A DNA stretch of 32,366 bases from Desulfobacteraceae bacterium (GTDB lineage Bacteria; Desulfobacterota; Desulfobacteria; Desulfobacterales; ETH-SRB1): the NCBI GenBank assembly GCA_030593145.1, contig JAUVHU010000025.1, positions 1 to 32,366 of the forward strand. The letters are read 5' to 3'. Positions 7,909 through 17,274 of the stretch are shown here, one piece after another (within the stretch, counting starts at the first letter, position 1; each line of letters starts with the position of its first letter). The position numbers and the translations under genes were made by a program. Below the pieces are notes generated by a model that was not told the origin of the DNA, made no database searches, and saw only the letters and a list, made by a program, of their open reading frames with translations.

Positions 7909-9684
7909 ATGTCTAAAATAAGAATACTTCCTGAAAACCTGTCAAACAGGATAGCTGCGGGCGAGGTCGTGGAGAGGCCGGCTTCTGTTGTAAAGGAGCT
8001 TGTCGAAAACGCGCTCGATGCGGGCAGCAGCCGGATCGCAATCGAGATTGAAAGCGGGGGCCGGTCCCTTATCCGTGTTTCAGACAACGGAATCGGCATG
8101 AACAAAGATGACGCGCTTCTTGCTATAGAGAGGTATGCGACCAGCAAAATTTACAGGGATGAAGACCTGTTTTCCATAAAGAGTCTCGGCTTCAGGGGCG
8201 AGGCGCTTCCAAGCATTGCCTCGATATCAAAATTTTCTCTTGTTACCAGGGATAAGGCTTCTGATGCAGGCGTTGAGATAATAGTCCATGGAGGAAAGAT
8301 TAAAAAGGTTTCTCAAATCGGAGCGCCTACCGGCAGCATGGTTACAGTAAAGCAGATTTTTTTTAATGTGCCCGCAAGGAGAAAGTTTTTAAAGAGCGTC
8401 AATACGGAGTTTGGGCATATCGCAGATATTATTTCAAGTATTGGGCTGGGCAGGTCTGATGTGAAATTTTTGCTAAATCACAATGGAAGGGTTGTCAAAG
8501 GCTGGTCTGTTGCATCTGATCCTTTTGACAGGGTCGTGGATGTTCTTGGCAGCGGTTTAAAAGGAGATTTGCGCAGGATAGAGTTTGATGGCAACAATAT
8601 CTCTGTGGCCGGCTGGATATCGTCATCCGGTGTTGACCGGACCACATCTCGGGGAATCTATGTATATGTGAACGGCAGGTTTGTGCGGGACAGGGTTGTT
8701 CAGCATGCCCTGTTTGAAGGATATGAACAAAGATTGATGAAGGGCAGATTTCCTGTGGCGGTTCTTTTTATTAATCTGCCGCATGACCGGGTGGATGTAA
8801 ATGTTCATCCGGCAAAGCAGGAGGTCAGGTTTGCTGAGCAAAACACGGTTCATGAAGCTGTAAAGGAGGCTGTGAAAAGGGGATTGGAAATCGTTGAAAG
8901 GGCGGGATGGAGCGACAGACCATTGCCCATGCAGGAAAAGCTTTCTGTTTCCGAGCCTGTTGCCGGTTATCGCAGCTTTCCAGCTTCTTTTTCCGATTCC
9001 TTTTCCGACTTCCGACCCCGCCAGACTGACGGCGGGCAAGCTCCGACTTCCGATCTCCGACCTCCTGCTATCGAACAGGCGCAAATCTGGGATAAAAAAG
9101 CTTTTGGCGATTTGAATGTAATTGGCCGGTTTCATGATACATACATAGTCTGCGAGTCGGATAAGGAGCTTGTGATTATTGACCAGCATGCAGCCCATGA
9201 GAGGATTGTGTATGAGCAGCTAAAGAGCAGTTCAATTGCCGCAAAAGGAGAATCCCAGAGACTGCTTGTTCCTGAAACAGTTGACCTGGGATATAAAGAG
9301 GCGGCCATACTTGAAAAGCTGATTCCTGATTTAAAGGAGACCGGCCTTGAAATAGAACCCTTTGGTTCAGGCGTCTTTGTGGTAAAGGCTGTGCCGGCCG
9401 TTCTTGTCGGCATGGAGATCAGACCGCTTGTTATCGAGATTACGGAAAAAATCGCAGAAACAGGTTTTGGGTCTGGCATTGAAAAAGCCATTGACAAATG
9501 CCTGATTCTTATGGCTTGCCACGGTGCAATCAGGGCAAACCAGGCACTTTCCGATAAAGAGATAAAAGGTCTTCTCGACCAGCTTGATAAATGCAAAAAT
9601 CCCTCCCATTGTCCGCATGGCCGGCCTACATGGATAAGGTGGAGTAAAGGAGAGGTTGAGAAAATGTTTGGAAGAGTAGTTTAG
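7909..9684 (+). CDS. mutL: DNA mismatch repair protein MutL
   Basis: 591 residues. N-terminal GHKL ATPase: IAAGEVVERPASVVKELVEN (E30 and N34 are the catalytic and Mg-binding positions), DNGIGM, and YATSKI ... LGFRGEALPSIAS, followed by the ribosomal S5-like domain ending VDVNVHPAKQEVRF. The C-terminal dimerisation and endonuclease domain shows DQHAAHERIVYE (425-436), which fits the metal-binding DQHA-X2-E-X4-E motif, plus ACHGAIRANQAL and CPHGRP. The protein should therefore be a nicking MutL of the type found in bacteria without MutH. The linker (about 350-390) contains translated repeat sequence (SDSFSDFRPRQTDGG...). No good ribosome binding site is visible. mutS is not in the window. Confidence 0.96.
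   Translation: MSKIRILPENLSNRIAAGEVVERPASVVKELVENALDAGSSRIAIEIESGGRSLIRVSDNGIGMNKDDALLAIERYATSKIYRDEDLFSIKSLGFRGEALPSIASISKFSLVTRDKASDAGVEIIVHGGKIKKVSQIGAPTGSMVTVKQIFFNVPARRKFLKSVNTEFGHIADIISSIGLGRSDVKFLLNHNGRVVKGWSVASDPFDRVVDVLGSGLKGDLRRIEFDGNNISVAGWISSSGVDRTTSRGIYVYVNGRFVRDRVVQHALFEGYEQRLMKGRFPVAVLFINLPHDRVDVNVHPAKQEVRFAEQNTVHEAVKEAVKRGLEIVERAGWSDRPLPMQEKLSVSEPVAGYRSFPASFSDSFSDFRPRQTDGGQAPTSDLRPPAIEQAQIWDKKAFGDLNVIGRFHDTYIVCESDKELVIIDQHAAHERIVYEQLKSSSIAAKGESQRLLVPETVDLGYKEAAILEKLIPDLKETGLEIEPFGSGVFVVKAVPAVLVGMEIRPLVIEITEKIAETGFGSGIEKAIDKCLILMACHGAIRANQALSDKEIKGLLDQLDKCKNPSHCPHGRPTWIRWSKGEVEKMFGRVV
8985..9066 (+). repeat. Family C repeat (TCCGACTTCCGA words) inside the mutL coding sequence
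   Basis: The words TTCCGATTCC, TTCCGACTTCCGACC and CTCCGACTTCCGATCTCCGA follow one another. They enclose a perfect hairpin, CCCGCC (9017-9022) and GGCGGG (9031-9036). Intergenic members of this family occur at 14003-14033, 17849-17886 and 19172-19194. Here it is in frame with mutL, codes for about 27 residues of the interdomain linker and introduces no stop. Confidence 0.7.
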
Positions 9685-9942
9685 TAGCTAAAGTGTTTCT
9701 ATGACAAAAAATATTTACCACAAAGAACACGAAGAAAAGGCATTTACCACAGAGTATGAGATTTTCAATGTTCGTTCGTTGGTAGTAGCATAGAAATATA
9801 GGTTGTTCGTGGTTCAAAATATTTGCTTTATTCCTGCCCTCCGACTCCCTGCCTCCTCACACTTCCTGAAAATGGTTCTGGATTTTTTAGTTCAATTACG
9901 TTATTCTTGCTTCCATAATATAACCATCAGGAAATTCTGGTA

Positions 9943-12126
9943 ATGATAAGTAATGAGACGCAAAAATCCCCTTTTTTTACCCTGCGCCGCGAAGGCGTGG
10001 TCTGCCTGTTTCTTGTCATAGCTATACTTGCTGTTTACTGGCAGGTCGGGAATCATAAATTTGTTAATTACGATGACAAAGATTATATCACAGAGAATCA
10101 ATATGTGCAGGCAGGGCTGACTTTAAAGAGCATTGCCTGGGCTTTTACATCTACAGATGTCGGCAACTGGCATCCACTGACATGGCTGTCTCATATGCTG
10201 GATTGTCAGATTTACGGTTTAAACCCTGGTGGTCATCATTTCACAAGTGTATTTTTTCATATCTTAAATTCCATCCTGCTTTTTCTAATTTTTAAAAGAA
10301 TGACAGGGGCTTTTTGGGAAAGCGCCTTTGTCGCGGCGTTTTTTGCTCTTCATCCCCTTCATGTGGAGTCTGTTGCGTGGGCGGCGGAACGCAAGGATGT
10401 TTTGAGCACATTTTTCTGGATGCTGACCATGGGCGCTTATATCCTCTATGTTGAAAATCCAGGCATAAAAAAACACCTGCTCACTGTTTTATTGTTTGCT
10501 CTGGGCCTTATGGCCAAGCCCATGCTGATAACCCTGCCTTTTGTACTGCTTCTTTTGGACTACTGGCCTCTTGGCCGTTTTGAGATTAAAAATTTGGATA
10601 CTACTCAAGGTTCAGAAGAAAACCTGCTGAAAAACACTAAAAGCAAAAAAAGAAAGTCCCGAAAACGCCTTGCAAGAAACGTAGCGCAAGCGAAGAAGAC
10701 CACAGGATTTAATTATCAGTGGTCACTTGCGCTCCCGCTTGTTTGGGAGAAAATTCCCTTGTTTGTTCTTGCAGCAGTATCAAGCATTGTAACCTTTTTC
10801 GTTCAGCAAAGCGGAGGGGCAGTAAGCTCTTTAGATGTATTGCCGCTTTTTATCAGGATTTCCAATGCCCTTGTTTCATATATAAGCTACATCGTAAAAA
10901 TGATTTTACCATATAATCTGGCGGTTCTTTATCCCCATCCAAAAGATTTTTCAATGTGGCAGGTTGCGGGAGCCTGCTTACTGCTTGCATTCATATCTTT
11001 TATGGCAGTTAAAACTTTTAAAAGACGTCCTTATTTTTTGGTGGGATGGCTGTGGTATTTAGGGACTCTTGTGCTTGTAATCGGGCTGGTGCAGGTAGGA
11101 GCGCAGTCTATGGCTGACCGGTACACATATATACCGCTCACAGGCATTTTTATTATTATCGCGTGGGGTGTTTCAGATCTTATAGCAGGGTGGCGGTATA
11201 AAAAGGAGGGGCTTGCCGCAGTGTCGGGAATTATCATTTCAACTTTAATGGTAATAACATGGTTTCAGTTAAGGCACTGGACTAACGGTATTACACTTTT
11301 TAGTCATGCAATTAATGTTACCGAGAACAATTCGATAGCGCACAATAACCTTGGGAATGCTCTCAAAAACCAGGGCAAGATATCTGAAGCCATTAAACAC
11401 TATACCGAGGCTTTGCGGATCAAGCCAAGGCGTGCGAAGGTACACAGTAATCTTGGGAACGCTCTTGCAGATCAAGGCAAAACATCTGAAGCCATCAGGC
11501 ATTATTATGAGGCGTTGCGGATCAAGCCAAACTATGTGCTCGCACACAACAATCTTGGAAATGTTTTCGCAAGCCAGAGCAAACTATCTGAAGCCATTAA
11601 ACATTATATTGAGGCGCTGCGGATCAAACCTGATTTTGCGAAGGCACACAATAACCTTGGGAATGCTCTCGCAGGTCAGAACAGGATATCTGAGGCTATT
11701 AAACATTATATCGAGGCGTTACGGATAGAGCCTGATAATGCTGAAACCCAAAGCAATCTTAAAAAGGTATCAGCATTGTTAAAGGAAATAGATGAGGCTG
11801 TTAAAAGACTACAGGAATTACTTGAAGTTAATCCAGAAGATCCTGAGCTGCATTATGATTTAGGGACTTTGTATTATAAGAAAGGGGAATTTGATAAAGC
11901 CATTTATCAATACCGGAAATCGTTGTCAATTCAACCGGACAATCCCGGCACTTATTATAATCTTGCCTGTATGTACTCAATACAAAACAGGGTGGAAAAA
12001 TCGATTGATTTTCTTAAGAAAGCTATCGAGAAGGGTTATGACAACTGGGAGCATATAAGAAATGACAGGGATCTGGAGAATGTAAGGGGTTCGTCGGGAT
12101 ACAAAAAACTTCTGAGTAGTCACTGA
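9943..12126 (+). CDS. TMTC-like polytopic membrane protein with C-terminal TPR repeats
   Basis: 727 residues. The first about 455 residues form a polytopic membrane region with roughly ten helices. It has the conserved bacterial TMTC-like signatures FVNYDDKDYITEN, NWHPLTWLSHMLD, HHFTSVFFHILN, FALHPLHVESVAWAAERKDV and GAQSMADRYTYIPL. A Lys/Arg-rich cytoplasmic loop lies at about 225-250. The C-terminal part carries four near-identical 34-residue TPRs (465-600), a degenerate segment and two more TPRs (about 635-702). The eukaryotic TMTC relatives are O-mannosyltransferases, so a glycosyltransferase acting at the membrane is a reasonable inference, but donor and acceptor are unknown. No glycan gene cluster surrounds it. 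Followed by an intrinsic terminator. Confidence 0.8.
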   Translation: MISNETQKSPFFTLRREGVVCLFLVIAILAVYWQVGNHKFVNYDDKDYITENQYVQAGLTLKSIAWAFTSTDVGNWHPLTWLSHMLDCQIYGLNPGGHHFTSVFFHILNSILLFLIFKRMTGAFWESAFVAAFFALHPLHVESVAWAAERKDVLSTFFWMLTMGAYILYVENPGIKKHLLTVLLFALGLMAKPMLITLPFVLLLLDYWPLGRFEIKNLDTTQGSEENLLKNTKSKKRKSRKRLARNVAQAKKTTGFNYQWSLALPLVWEKIPLFVLAAVSSIVTFFVQQSGGAVSSLDVLPLFIRISNALVSYISYIVKMILPYNLAVLYPHPKDFSMWQVAGACLLLAFISFMAVKTFKRRPYFLVGWLWYLGTLVLVIGLVQVGAQSMADRYTYIPLTGIFIIIAWGVSDLIAGWRYKKEGLAAVSGIIISTLMVITWFQLRHWTNGITLFSHAINVTENNSIAHNNLGNALKNQGKISEAIKHYTEALRIKPRRAKVHSNLGNALADQGKTSEAIRHYYEALRIKPNYVLAHNNLGNVFASQSKLSEAIKHYIEALRIKPDFAKAHNNLGNALAGQNRISEAIKHYIEALRIEPDNAETQSNLKKVSALLKEIDEAVKRLQELLEVNPEDPELHYDLGTLYYKKGEFDKAIYQYRKSLSIQPDNPGTYYNLACMYSIQNRVEKSIDFLKKAIEKGYDNWEHIRNDRDLENVRGSSGYKKLLSSH
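11335..11742 (+). repeat. Four tandem 102-bp units encoding TPRs
   Basis: Four consecutive 102-bp units share words such as AATAACCTTGGGAATGCTCT, ATCTGAAGCCATTAAACA and GCGGATCAAGCC. They encode units of the form AHNNLGNALxxQxKxSEAIK followed by HYxEALRIKPxxxx. Similarity at DNA level indicates recent duplication or gene conversion, so copy number may vary between strains. Confidence 0.85.
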
Positions 12127-12149
12127 GTAAGATCTTTGCAAAAACATAG

Positions 12150-12186
12150 AAAAACCCCCAACCGTTTCCGGCCAGGGGTTTTTTGT
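12150..12186. terminator. Bidirectional intrinsic terminator between the TMTC-like gene and the porin
   Basis: AAAAACCCC ... GGGGTTTTTT forms a stem with a GGCC-containing loop. A T-run follows on the plus strand (TTTTTTGTTT) and the corresponding A-run allows use on the minus strand. It sits 24 bp after the plus-strand stop and 37 bp after the porin stop on the minus strand. Confidence 0.85.
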
Positions 12187-12222
12187 TTAACTACTAAAAA
12201 ACCTATTGTTTATCAACAAACC

Positions 12223-13482
12223 TTAGAAGGACAGTTGAAGTTGATGAAACAGTGCATAGGTGTCGTCAAAGTGCGCGTCGTCACTAACATACTCTTTGTA
12301 AAGATCTCCGGCATCAAGATATGCTGCGATTGCAGTATAGGTCAGGTTGTCATAGATCTTCCAGTTCAGAGTGAGGTCATATTCTGTTCCATACTCGTCT
12401 TTTGTTTTGCCGGACTGAACTTTATCAGCCTTTGCATAACCAACTACAAGACCAAGGTTCAGGTTGTCAAGCGGTGAAAAGTTTGCGCCACCGTAAATGA
12501 TCTTGGCTCCTTCGTTTTGGTCTTCTGAAAGGTTTCCAATGCTGCCGAGATTCGTATCCAGATCAGTAATTTCACTGGTTGTCAGGATAAACAGCTTTTC
12601 CCAGTCGTCGCCGACATTGCCAAAGGCAGAGTCTTCAGTAGCATCGTCATTATCACCGCTGACAAATGCATAACCTGCCATTACGCTGCCTGGACCAAAA
12701 TTGTAAGATGCTTCTACGTTATAAGCAAGTTCTTTGATGTCAACGTCGACTACAGTGCCATCATTGTCTGTATCGCCCCAGTTGTATTGTAATTCACCCT
12801 GAATTGTGAGAGGGCCGAACTTAGATACAAAGTAAGGAGCTGCTGAATACTTTCTTGTGGTCGCGGTTTCAGTTGCTTTATTATTGGTAAAAGCAAGCAG
12901 AAGACCTGCTGTAGTATCTTCTAATTTGTATTTAGTAAGAAGATAGTAGGTTTCTGAATCCTCGTCACTGGCTAAAGTACCAGTAGTAGTATAATCGTTT
13001 TCCTCATTTTTCTGATAAACAAGATACAGAGTCATGTCGTCCATTGTCTTGGTGAACTTGATTCTGTCCTTTTCAGTTTCACTGTCGATAAAACTGGTTC
13101 CCCATGCTCCGCCTGACATACGGCCGAGATCAAACTTGCCGAAGTCGGTTTTGATGGTCATGTAGGCACGGTCAAAGTTTATATTGCCTTCATTTCCACC
13201 TACGTCTTTAGGGGTAGCTGCAGTAGAACCAAACATATAATTGTCCAGTGCATCAAACCTTGTGGTAACAGACAGATTGTCTGAAGCCTTAAACACTGTC
13301 TGGAGCCTGAAACGCATGTCCATGAAGTCATGTGATTCTGATGTGTCTTTCAGGTTATAGTGTTCCACGTAAGACCCTCTCACCCTGAAGTCGCCGCTGA
13401 AATCTGCGTCAACAGCCATAACCGGGGCAGCCATAACAACTGCCAGGCACAAGGCAAGAGCTATTATAGTTAATTTTTTCAT
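12223..13482 (-). CDS. Outer-membrane beta-barrel porin
   Basis: 419 residues. A signal peptide (MKKLTIIALALCLAVVMAAP...) ends near PVMA, and the mature part starts VDADFSGDFRVRG. Alternating polar/hydrophobic strands rich in Tyr, Asp, Gly and Asn run to the end, and the last residue is Phe (LFHQLQLSF), the usual outer-membrane insertion signal. The N-terminal FSGDFRVRGSYVEHYN and MRFRLQTVFKASDNLSVTTR resemble porin-like proteins common in Desulfobacterota. The acidic turns suggest surface loops. It should form a diffusion channel, with unknown substrate preference. A strong AAGGAG lies 11 nt upstream, a promoter lies about 210 nt upstream and a terminator follows. It appears to be monocistronic. 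Confidence 0.85.
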   Translation of the reverse strand: MKKLTIIALALCLAVVMAAPVMAVDADFSGDFRVRGSYVEHYNLKDTSESHDFMDMRFRLQTVFKASDNLSVTTRFDALDNYMFGSTAATPKDVGGNEGNINFDRAYMTIKTDFGKFDLGRMSGGAWGTSFIDSETEKDRIKFTKTMDDMTLYLVYQKNEENDYTTTGTLASDEDSETYYLLTKYKLEDTTAGLLLAFTNNKATETATTRKYSAAPYFVSKFGPLTIQGELQYNWGDTDNDGTVVDVDIKELAYNVEASYNFGPGSVMAGYAFVSGDNDDATEDSAFGNVGDDWEKLFILTTSEITDLDTNLGSIGNLSEDQNEGAKIIYGGANFSPLDNLNLGLVVGYAKADKVQSGKTKDEYGTEYDLTLNWKIYDNLTYTAIAAYLDAGDLYKEYVSDDAHFDDTYALFHQLQLSF

Positions 13483-13694
13483 CTGTTTTTTCTCCTTAAA
13501 ATTGTTTAGTCCAAATAATTTTTACCCAAATATTTCAAATCTTTTTAATTTAATCACGGGATGTCAACCCTTAAGCTGCCTGAATCGGACGGATATCACC
13601 TCCCTTAAAAAAAGTGTTAAGTGTTAAGAAAAAAACCTTTAATTTCTGTTTGTTTTTGAAGGTACATATTTAAAATTCAAGCTAATTATAGCTA

Positions 13695-13721
13695 ATTATG
13701 TGTATTATCCTGTATTGTCAA
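13695..13721 (-). promoter_or_regulatory. Candidate promoter of the porin gene
   Basis: On the minus strand, TTGACA (13721-13716) is followed after 15 nt by CATAAT (13700-13695). The -35 is perfect and the -10 is 5 of 6, but the spacing is short. A duplicated AGCTAATTAT word (13680-13699) overlaps the -10. The leader would be about 200 nt. Confidence 0.4.
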
Positions 13722-14037
13722 GCTTTTTTTATAAAATAAGTGTTAAGTGTTAGGTGTCAGGTGTTAAGCGCCAAGTGACAGATATTAAGTAGCTGATATT
13801 CTTAGCAATTTATTTTTGATCCCCTGGGTTCGCAAAGAAATTTATTTTTTAAAAGTGGGTATTAAGCGCAATAGCTATATTTTTAACCGCAGAATGTCGA
13901 AGTAAAAAACTTCATAATTCAAAAATTCTTGTCCCGCCGTGCTTGCGCCCGTCGCGGCAGGTCGACATTCAATATTCAAATCCCTCTAATCCATCTAATC
14001 CCCGACCCTCCGACCTCTGACCTCCGACCTCTGATTC
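13722..14037. repeat. Gene-free spacer filled with repeat families F, G1 and C
   Basis: 13738-13785 is a run of AAGTGTTAAGTGTTAGG-like words (family F, also at 13614-13632 and 1718-1745). 13933-13961 is the GC-rich module G1 (CCCGCCGTGCTTGCGCC ... GTCGCGGCAGG). 14003-14033 is a family C run (CCGACCTCTGACCTCCGACC). 13800-13930 is AT-rich and shows no gene or clear structure to me. Confidence 0.65.
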
Positions 14038-15720
14038 CTATTCTCCCATCAACGGACTCAGATCATATGTTATGACCGTGCTTTTTGCCTTTTGCCCGAT
14101 TACATCGCGTTTGCTTACAATCGCGGCTACAAGATCGAGTTTTCCGTCATTATTTATATCTCCTATGGCATAGTCGCAGATATAACCGGATATCTTGCGG
14201 GTATGCCAGTTTTCAGCAAGTCCCAGGCCATCCCAGGACAGGGAGTTAAACGTGGCTCCGCTGTAATGGCGAAATTTCCTGAACAGATGACCGGAGGTCG
14301 ATTTATTTTTTACTGTAATCAGTTCTGTTTTGCCGTCTTTGTTCAGATCGACGATATAAAGCCTGTGCGGTAGATAGGCACGGCTTTCATAATCTCCTTC
14401 CTTGTCCTTAAAATCGATGTCAATATAGTTTTCACTGCCTCCGAATCTGTCTTCGCTTTTCCATTCCTGATCACCGCCTGTTGAATATATACGAAGTCGC
14501 TCTTCTTCATCAAATGCAGCCACAACCTCATCATTGTTGTTTAAGATATCCCCTATGGTAAACCCGAAAACCGTAATATTTTCAGGCAGGCCCATAGCGA
14601 CTTTGCCCTGTGGCTTATAGTCGCTGCCTGTCCAGACAAGCTCATATACGCCTGGCCTGAAAAGATCTGATATTCCCATTTTCTGCCCAATGAGCATAGA
14701 CCCAAGCACAGGACGGGAAATAACCCTGAAATACCAGTTTTCATTATCTGCAATAGTCTTAAAATCGCTGCCATCCCATTCCAGGACAAAGGAATCAAGC
14801 GACTTGTCGGATTTATTAAGGCATGTAATAAATATTTCAGCATTTCCGTCTTTATTAATATCAGCAACATCAACGGAAAGATATTTATAATATTTTTTGC
14901 CGGCAATCTCCTTTATCTTGGCAAAACGCCCGTTTTCAGACCTGTAAATATGCACTGCCTGTTTTGTAATCATTACCGTCTCTGTTTTGCCATCCCCGTC
15001 AACATCTCCAAGTGCCAGGCCTTTTATCTGAAATTGAAAGTTTTTGCTTTTCCAGAATCCCGGGGTGGCGTCGCTGCGGCCGGTCATGACAAAGGAAGAC
15101 CTGCCTCCTCCGGCTTCTTCCGACTCAAGGAATTCTCCTGTAAACATGCGCTCAGGATGCATATATTGGGATGGCGGCGTTTGTGCGGGAGCTTTTTGCG
15201 CAAGCTGTCTAATTTCACTGACTGCAATTTTTCTGCCAAATACCTTTTCGCTGATCTCTTCTGCAAACAGGTTTATCCTTGGGATTACCTCGCCCATGCC
15301 CTGGCTCTGGTTGTAAAATGAAAGAGGGGGTCTGGTGCCGGAAATATCAACAATCTTTGAATCAATGCTTACGCTGTTTCCAAAAACAGTCAGGCTGCCG
15401 TATAGTACGTAATCAACATTCAGTCTGGAGCCGATTTTCCGCGCAAGTTCTTCGTTAAGCGGCCCGGAAATATTTTTAAGCGCTTTTCCCGTTTCCTCCC
15501 TGCCGATCACAGCAACCTTGCCTTCCCACGAAAGCCGTGACGTTAGCATGGAATGGATCCCTTCCCTTAAAAAGGTAAGATCCTTTTCAGCATTCATCGT
15601 AAAAGGCACAATTGCGATCCGACTTTGTTTTGCGGATGCCTCGGCAGAAATGCCGATAATTATTGTCAGGGCAAGGCTAAAAAGTGCCAGCCTGCCGATT
15701 TTATTAAATGATGTTTTCAA
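14038..15720 (-). CDS. Exported TolB-like/FlgO-like N-domain plus FG-GAP (VCBS) repeat protein
   Basis: 560 residues from a TTG start at 15720, chosen because GGAGG lies 6 nt upstream; an in-frame ATG at 15732 would place that site inside the gene. This start gives a clean signal peptide ending ASAK. Residues about 30-165 resemble TolB N-terminal/FlgO-like domains (RIAIVPFTMNAEKDLTFLRE, LNVDYVLYGSLTVFGNSVSI). The rest carries calcium-binding-like FG-GAP repeats: GDVDGDGKTE (about 238), ADINKDGNAE (about 283), VDLNKDGKTE (about 455) and GDINNDGKLD (about 518), which suggests a beta-propeller. It is periplasmic or surface-located, and its function is unknown. It starts 19 bp after the gatB stop and is probably in the same transcript. 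Family C and G repeats follow its end. Confidence 0.75.
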   Translation of the reverse strand: MKTSFNKIGRLALFSLALTIIIGISAEASAKQSRIAIVPFTMNAEKDLTFLREGIHSMLTSRLSWEGKVAVIGREETGKALKNISGPLNEELARKIGSRLNVDYVLYGSLTVFGNSVSIDSKIVDISGTRPPLSFYNQSQGMGEVIPRINLFAEEISEKVFGRKIAVSEIRQLAQKAPAQTPPSQYMHPERMFTGEFLESEEAGGGRSSFVMTGRSDATPGFWKSKNFQFQIKGLALGDVDGDGKTETVMITKQAVHIYRSENGRFAKIKEIAGKKYYKYLSVDVADINKDGNAEIFITCLNKSDKSLDSFVLEWDGSDFKTIADNENWYFRVISRPVLGSMLIGQKMGISDLFRPGVYELVWTGSDYKPQGKVAMGLPENITVFGFTIGDILNNNDEVVAAFDEEERLRIYSTGGDQEWKSEDRFGGSENYIDIDFKDKEGDYESRAYLPHRLYIVDLNKDGKTELITVKNKSTSGHLFRKFRHYSGATFNSLSWDGLGLAENWHTRKISGYICDYAIGDINNDGKLDLVAAIVSKRDVIGQKAKSTVITYDLSPLMGE

Positions 15721-15739
15721 AAAATCCTCCATTAATCTT

Positions 15740-17173
15740 TTATTTTTCTTTAAGTTTTTTCCCCAGAATTTCATTTACGATTTTCGGATTAGCCTTGCCT
15801 TTTGTTTCTTTCATAACCTGGCCTACAAAGAAACCCATAAGCTTTGTTTTGCCGTTTTTGTAAGCTTCCACTTCTTTGGGGTTGTTTAAAAGAACCTTTG
15901 ATACTACCTCTTCAATGGCAGATACGTCCGTGACCTGTACAAGCTGTTTTTTCTTTACGATTTCTTCAGGGGTTTGGCCTGTTTTAGCCATTTCTCCAAA
16001 TACTGTTTTTGCGATTTTGCCGCTTATGACTTCTTTGTCGATCAGTTTTAGCAAACCGGCAAGATTACCTGGCGAAATAGGGGATTCATTTATAGTTTTT
16101 TCTTTTGTGTTCAAGAGTCCGAGAAGTTCCACTGTGACCCAGTTGCAAACCTGCTTTGGATTCGGGAATTCTTTTACGCTTTCTTCAAAATATTCTGCAA
16201 GCTCCCGGCTGGATGTTAATGCTTCGGCATCATTGGAAGAAAGGGAAAATTCCTTTATGAAACGCTTTGTTTTTGCATTTGGCAGCTCAGGCAGGTTTTC
16301 TTTTACATCATTAATCCATATGTCATCAATTACAAGGGGCAAAAGGTCAGGATCAGGAAAGTATCTGTAGTCGTGAGCTTCCTCCTTGCCGCGCATGGAT
16401 GTTGTTCTGTTTTTATCAGGGTCCCAAAGCCTTGTTTCCTGAATTACAGTGCCGCTGTCTGATAAAATTTCCTTTTGCCGGTCTATCTCATAATAAAGCG
16501 CTTTTTCAACATGCTTAAAGGAGTTTAAATTTTTAAGCTCCGCGCGTGTTCCAAGGACAGACTCGCCTTTTGGTCTGATTGATATGTTTGCATCGCACCT
16601 GAAGCTTCCTTCTTCCATGTTGCCGTCGCATATACCGAGATAACGTACAATCGACCTGAGATGTCTTAAGTATGCCCCGGCTTCTTCAGGGGATCTTAGA
16701 TCCGGCTCGCTGACGATTTCAATGAGCGGTGTTCCTGTTCTGTTAAGATCCACCATGCTGAAAGGGAGATTAGGGCTGTGGGTTAATTTGCCTGCATCCT
16801 CTTCCATGTGAATTCTTGTAATCCCGATCCTTTTTTTATGGCCGTTGATTTCAATATTAACATACCCGTTTTCCGCAATCGGCAGTTCATACTGGGATAT
16901 CTGGTATCCTTTCGGGAGGTCAGGATAAAAGTAGTTTTTTCTGGCAAACCTGCTTTCCCTGTTGATTTCGCAATTTGTCGCAAAGGCCATGCGCAGGCTG
17001 TATTCAACAACCATTTTGTTGAGTACCGGCAGGACTCCTGGCATGCCGAGACAAACAGGGCAGGTATGGGTGTTTGGAGGGGCTCCAAATTTTGTTGAAC
17101 ATCCGCAGAATATTTTTGTTTTTGTCTTTAACTGGGCATGTATTTCAAGCCCTATAACAGGTTCAAAGTTCAT
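15740..17173 (-). CDS. gatB: Aspartyl/glutamyl-tRNA amidotransferase subunit B
   Basis: 477 residues from ATG 17173 ([15 protein letters not shown]). The frame runs 17 codons further upstream, but that part is translated family B repeat, so the inner start is preferred. GatB binds the mischarged tRNA, activates it with ATP and accepts ammonia from GatA. Seen: the zinc-type cysteines C23-x-C25 and C38-x2-C41 (FCGCSTKFG ... CPVCLGMPG), [35 protein letters not shown], and [15 protein letters not shown]. The C-terminal YqeY-like tail domain ends [12 protein letters not shown]. Length is typical. It is divergent from the DUF2065-queA-tgt group and far from gatCA. A family B arm (TCTCTGTGGTAAA on the coding strand) ends 12 nt before the start. 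Confidence 0.96.
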   Translation of the reverse strand: MNFEPVIGLEIHAQLKTKTKIFCGCSTKFGAPPNTHTCPVCLGMPGVLPVLNKMVVEYSLRMAFATNCEINRESRFARKNYFYPDLPKGYQISQYELPIAENGYVNIEINGHKKRIGITRIHMEEDAGKLTHSPNLPFSMVDLNRTGTPLIEIVSEPDLRSPEEAGAYLRHLRSIVRYLGICDGNMEEGSFRCDANISIRPKGESVLGTRAELKNLNSFKHVEKALYYEIDRQKEILSDSGTVIQETRLWDPDKNRTTSMRGKEEAHDYRYFPDPDLLPLVIDDIWINDVKENLPELPNAKTKRFIKEFSLSSNDAEALTSSRELAEYFEESVKEFPNPKQVCNWVTVELLGLLNTKEKTINESPISPGNLAGLLKLIDKEVISGKIAKTVFGEMAKTGQTPEEIVKKKQLVQVTDVSAIEEVVSKVLLNNPKEVEAYKNGKTKLMGFFVGQVMKETKGKANPKIVNEILGKKLKEK

Positions 17174-17274
17174 AATTATATTTTGTTTACCACAGAGATC
17201 ACGGAGGAAAAAATTAAAAAACAATCACGTCTCTTTTCAAGGCGTACGCCGCAAAACACGAAACAGAAAAAGTT

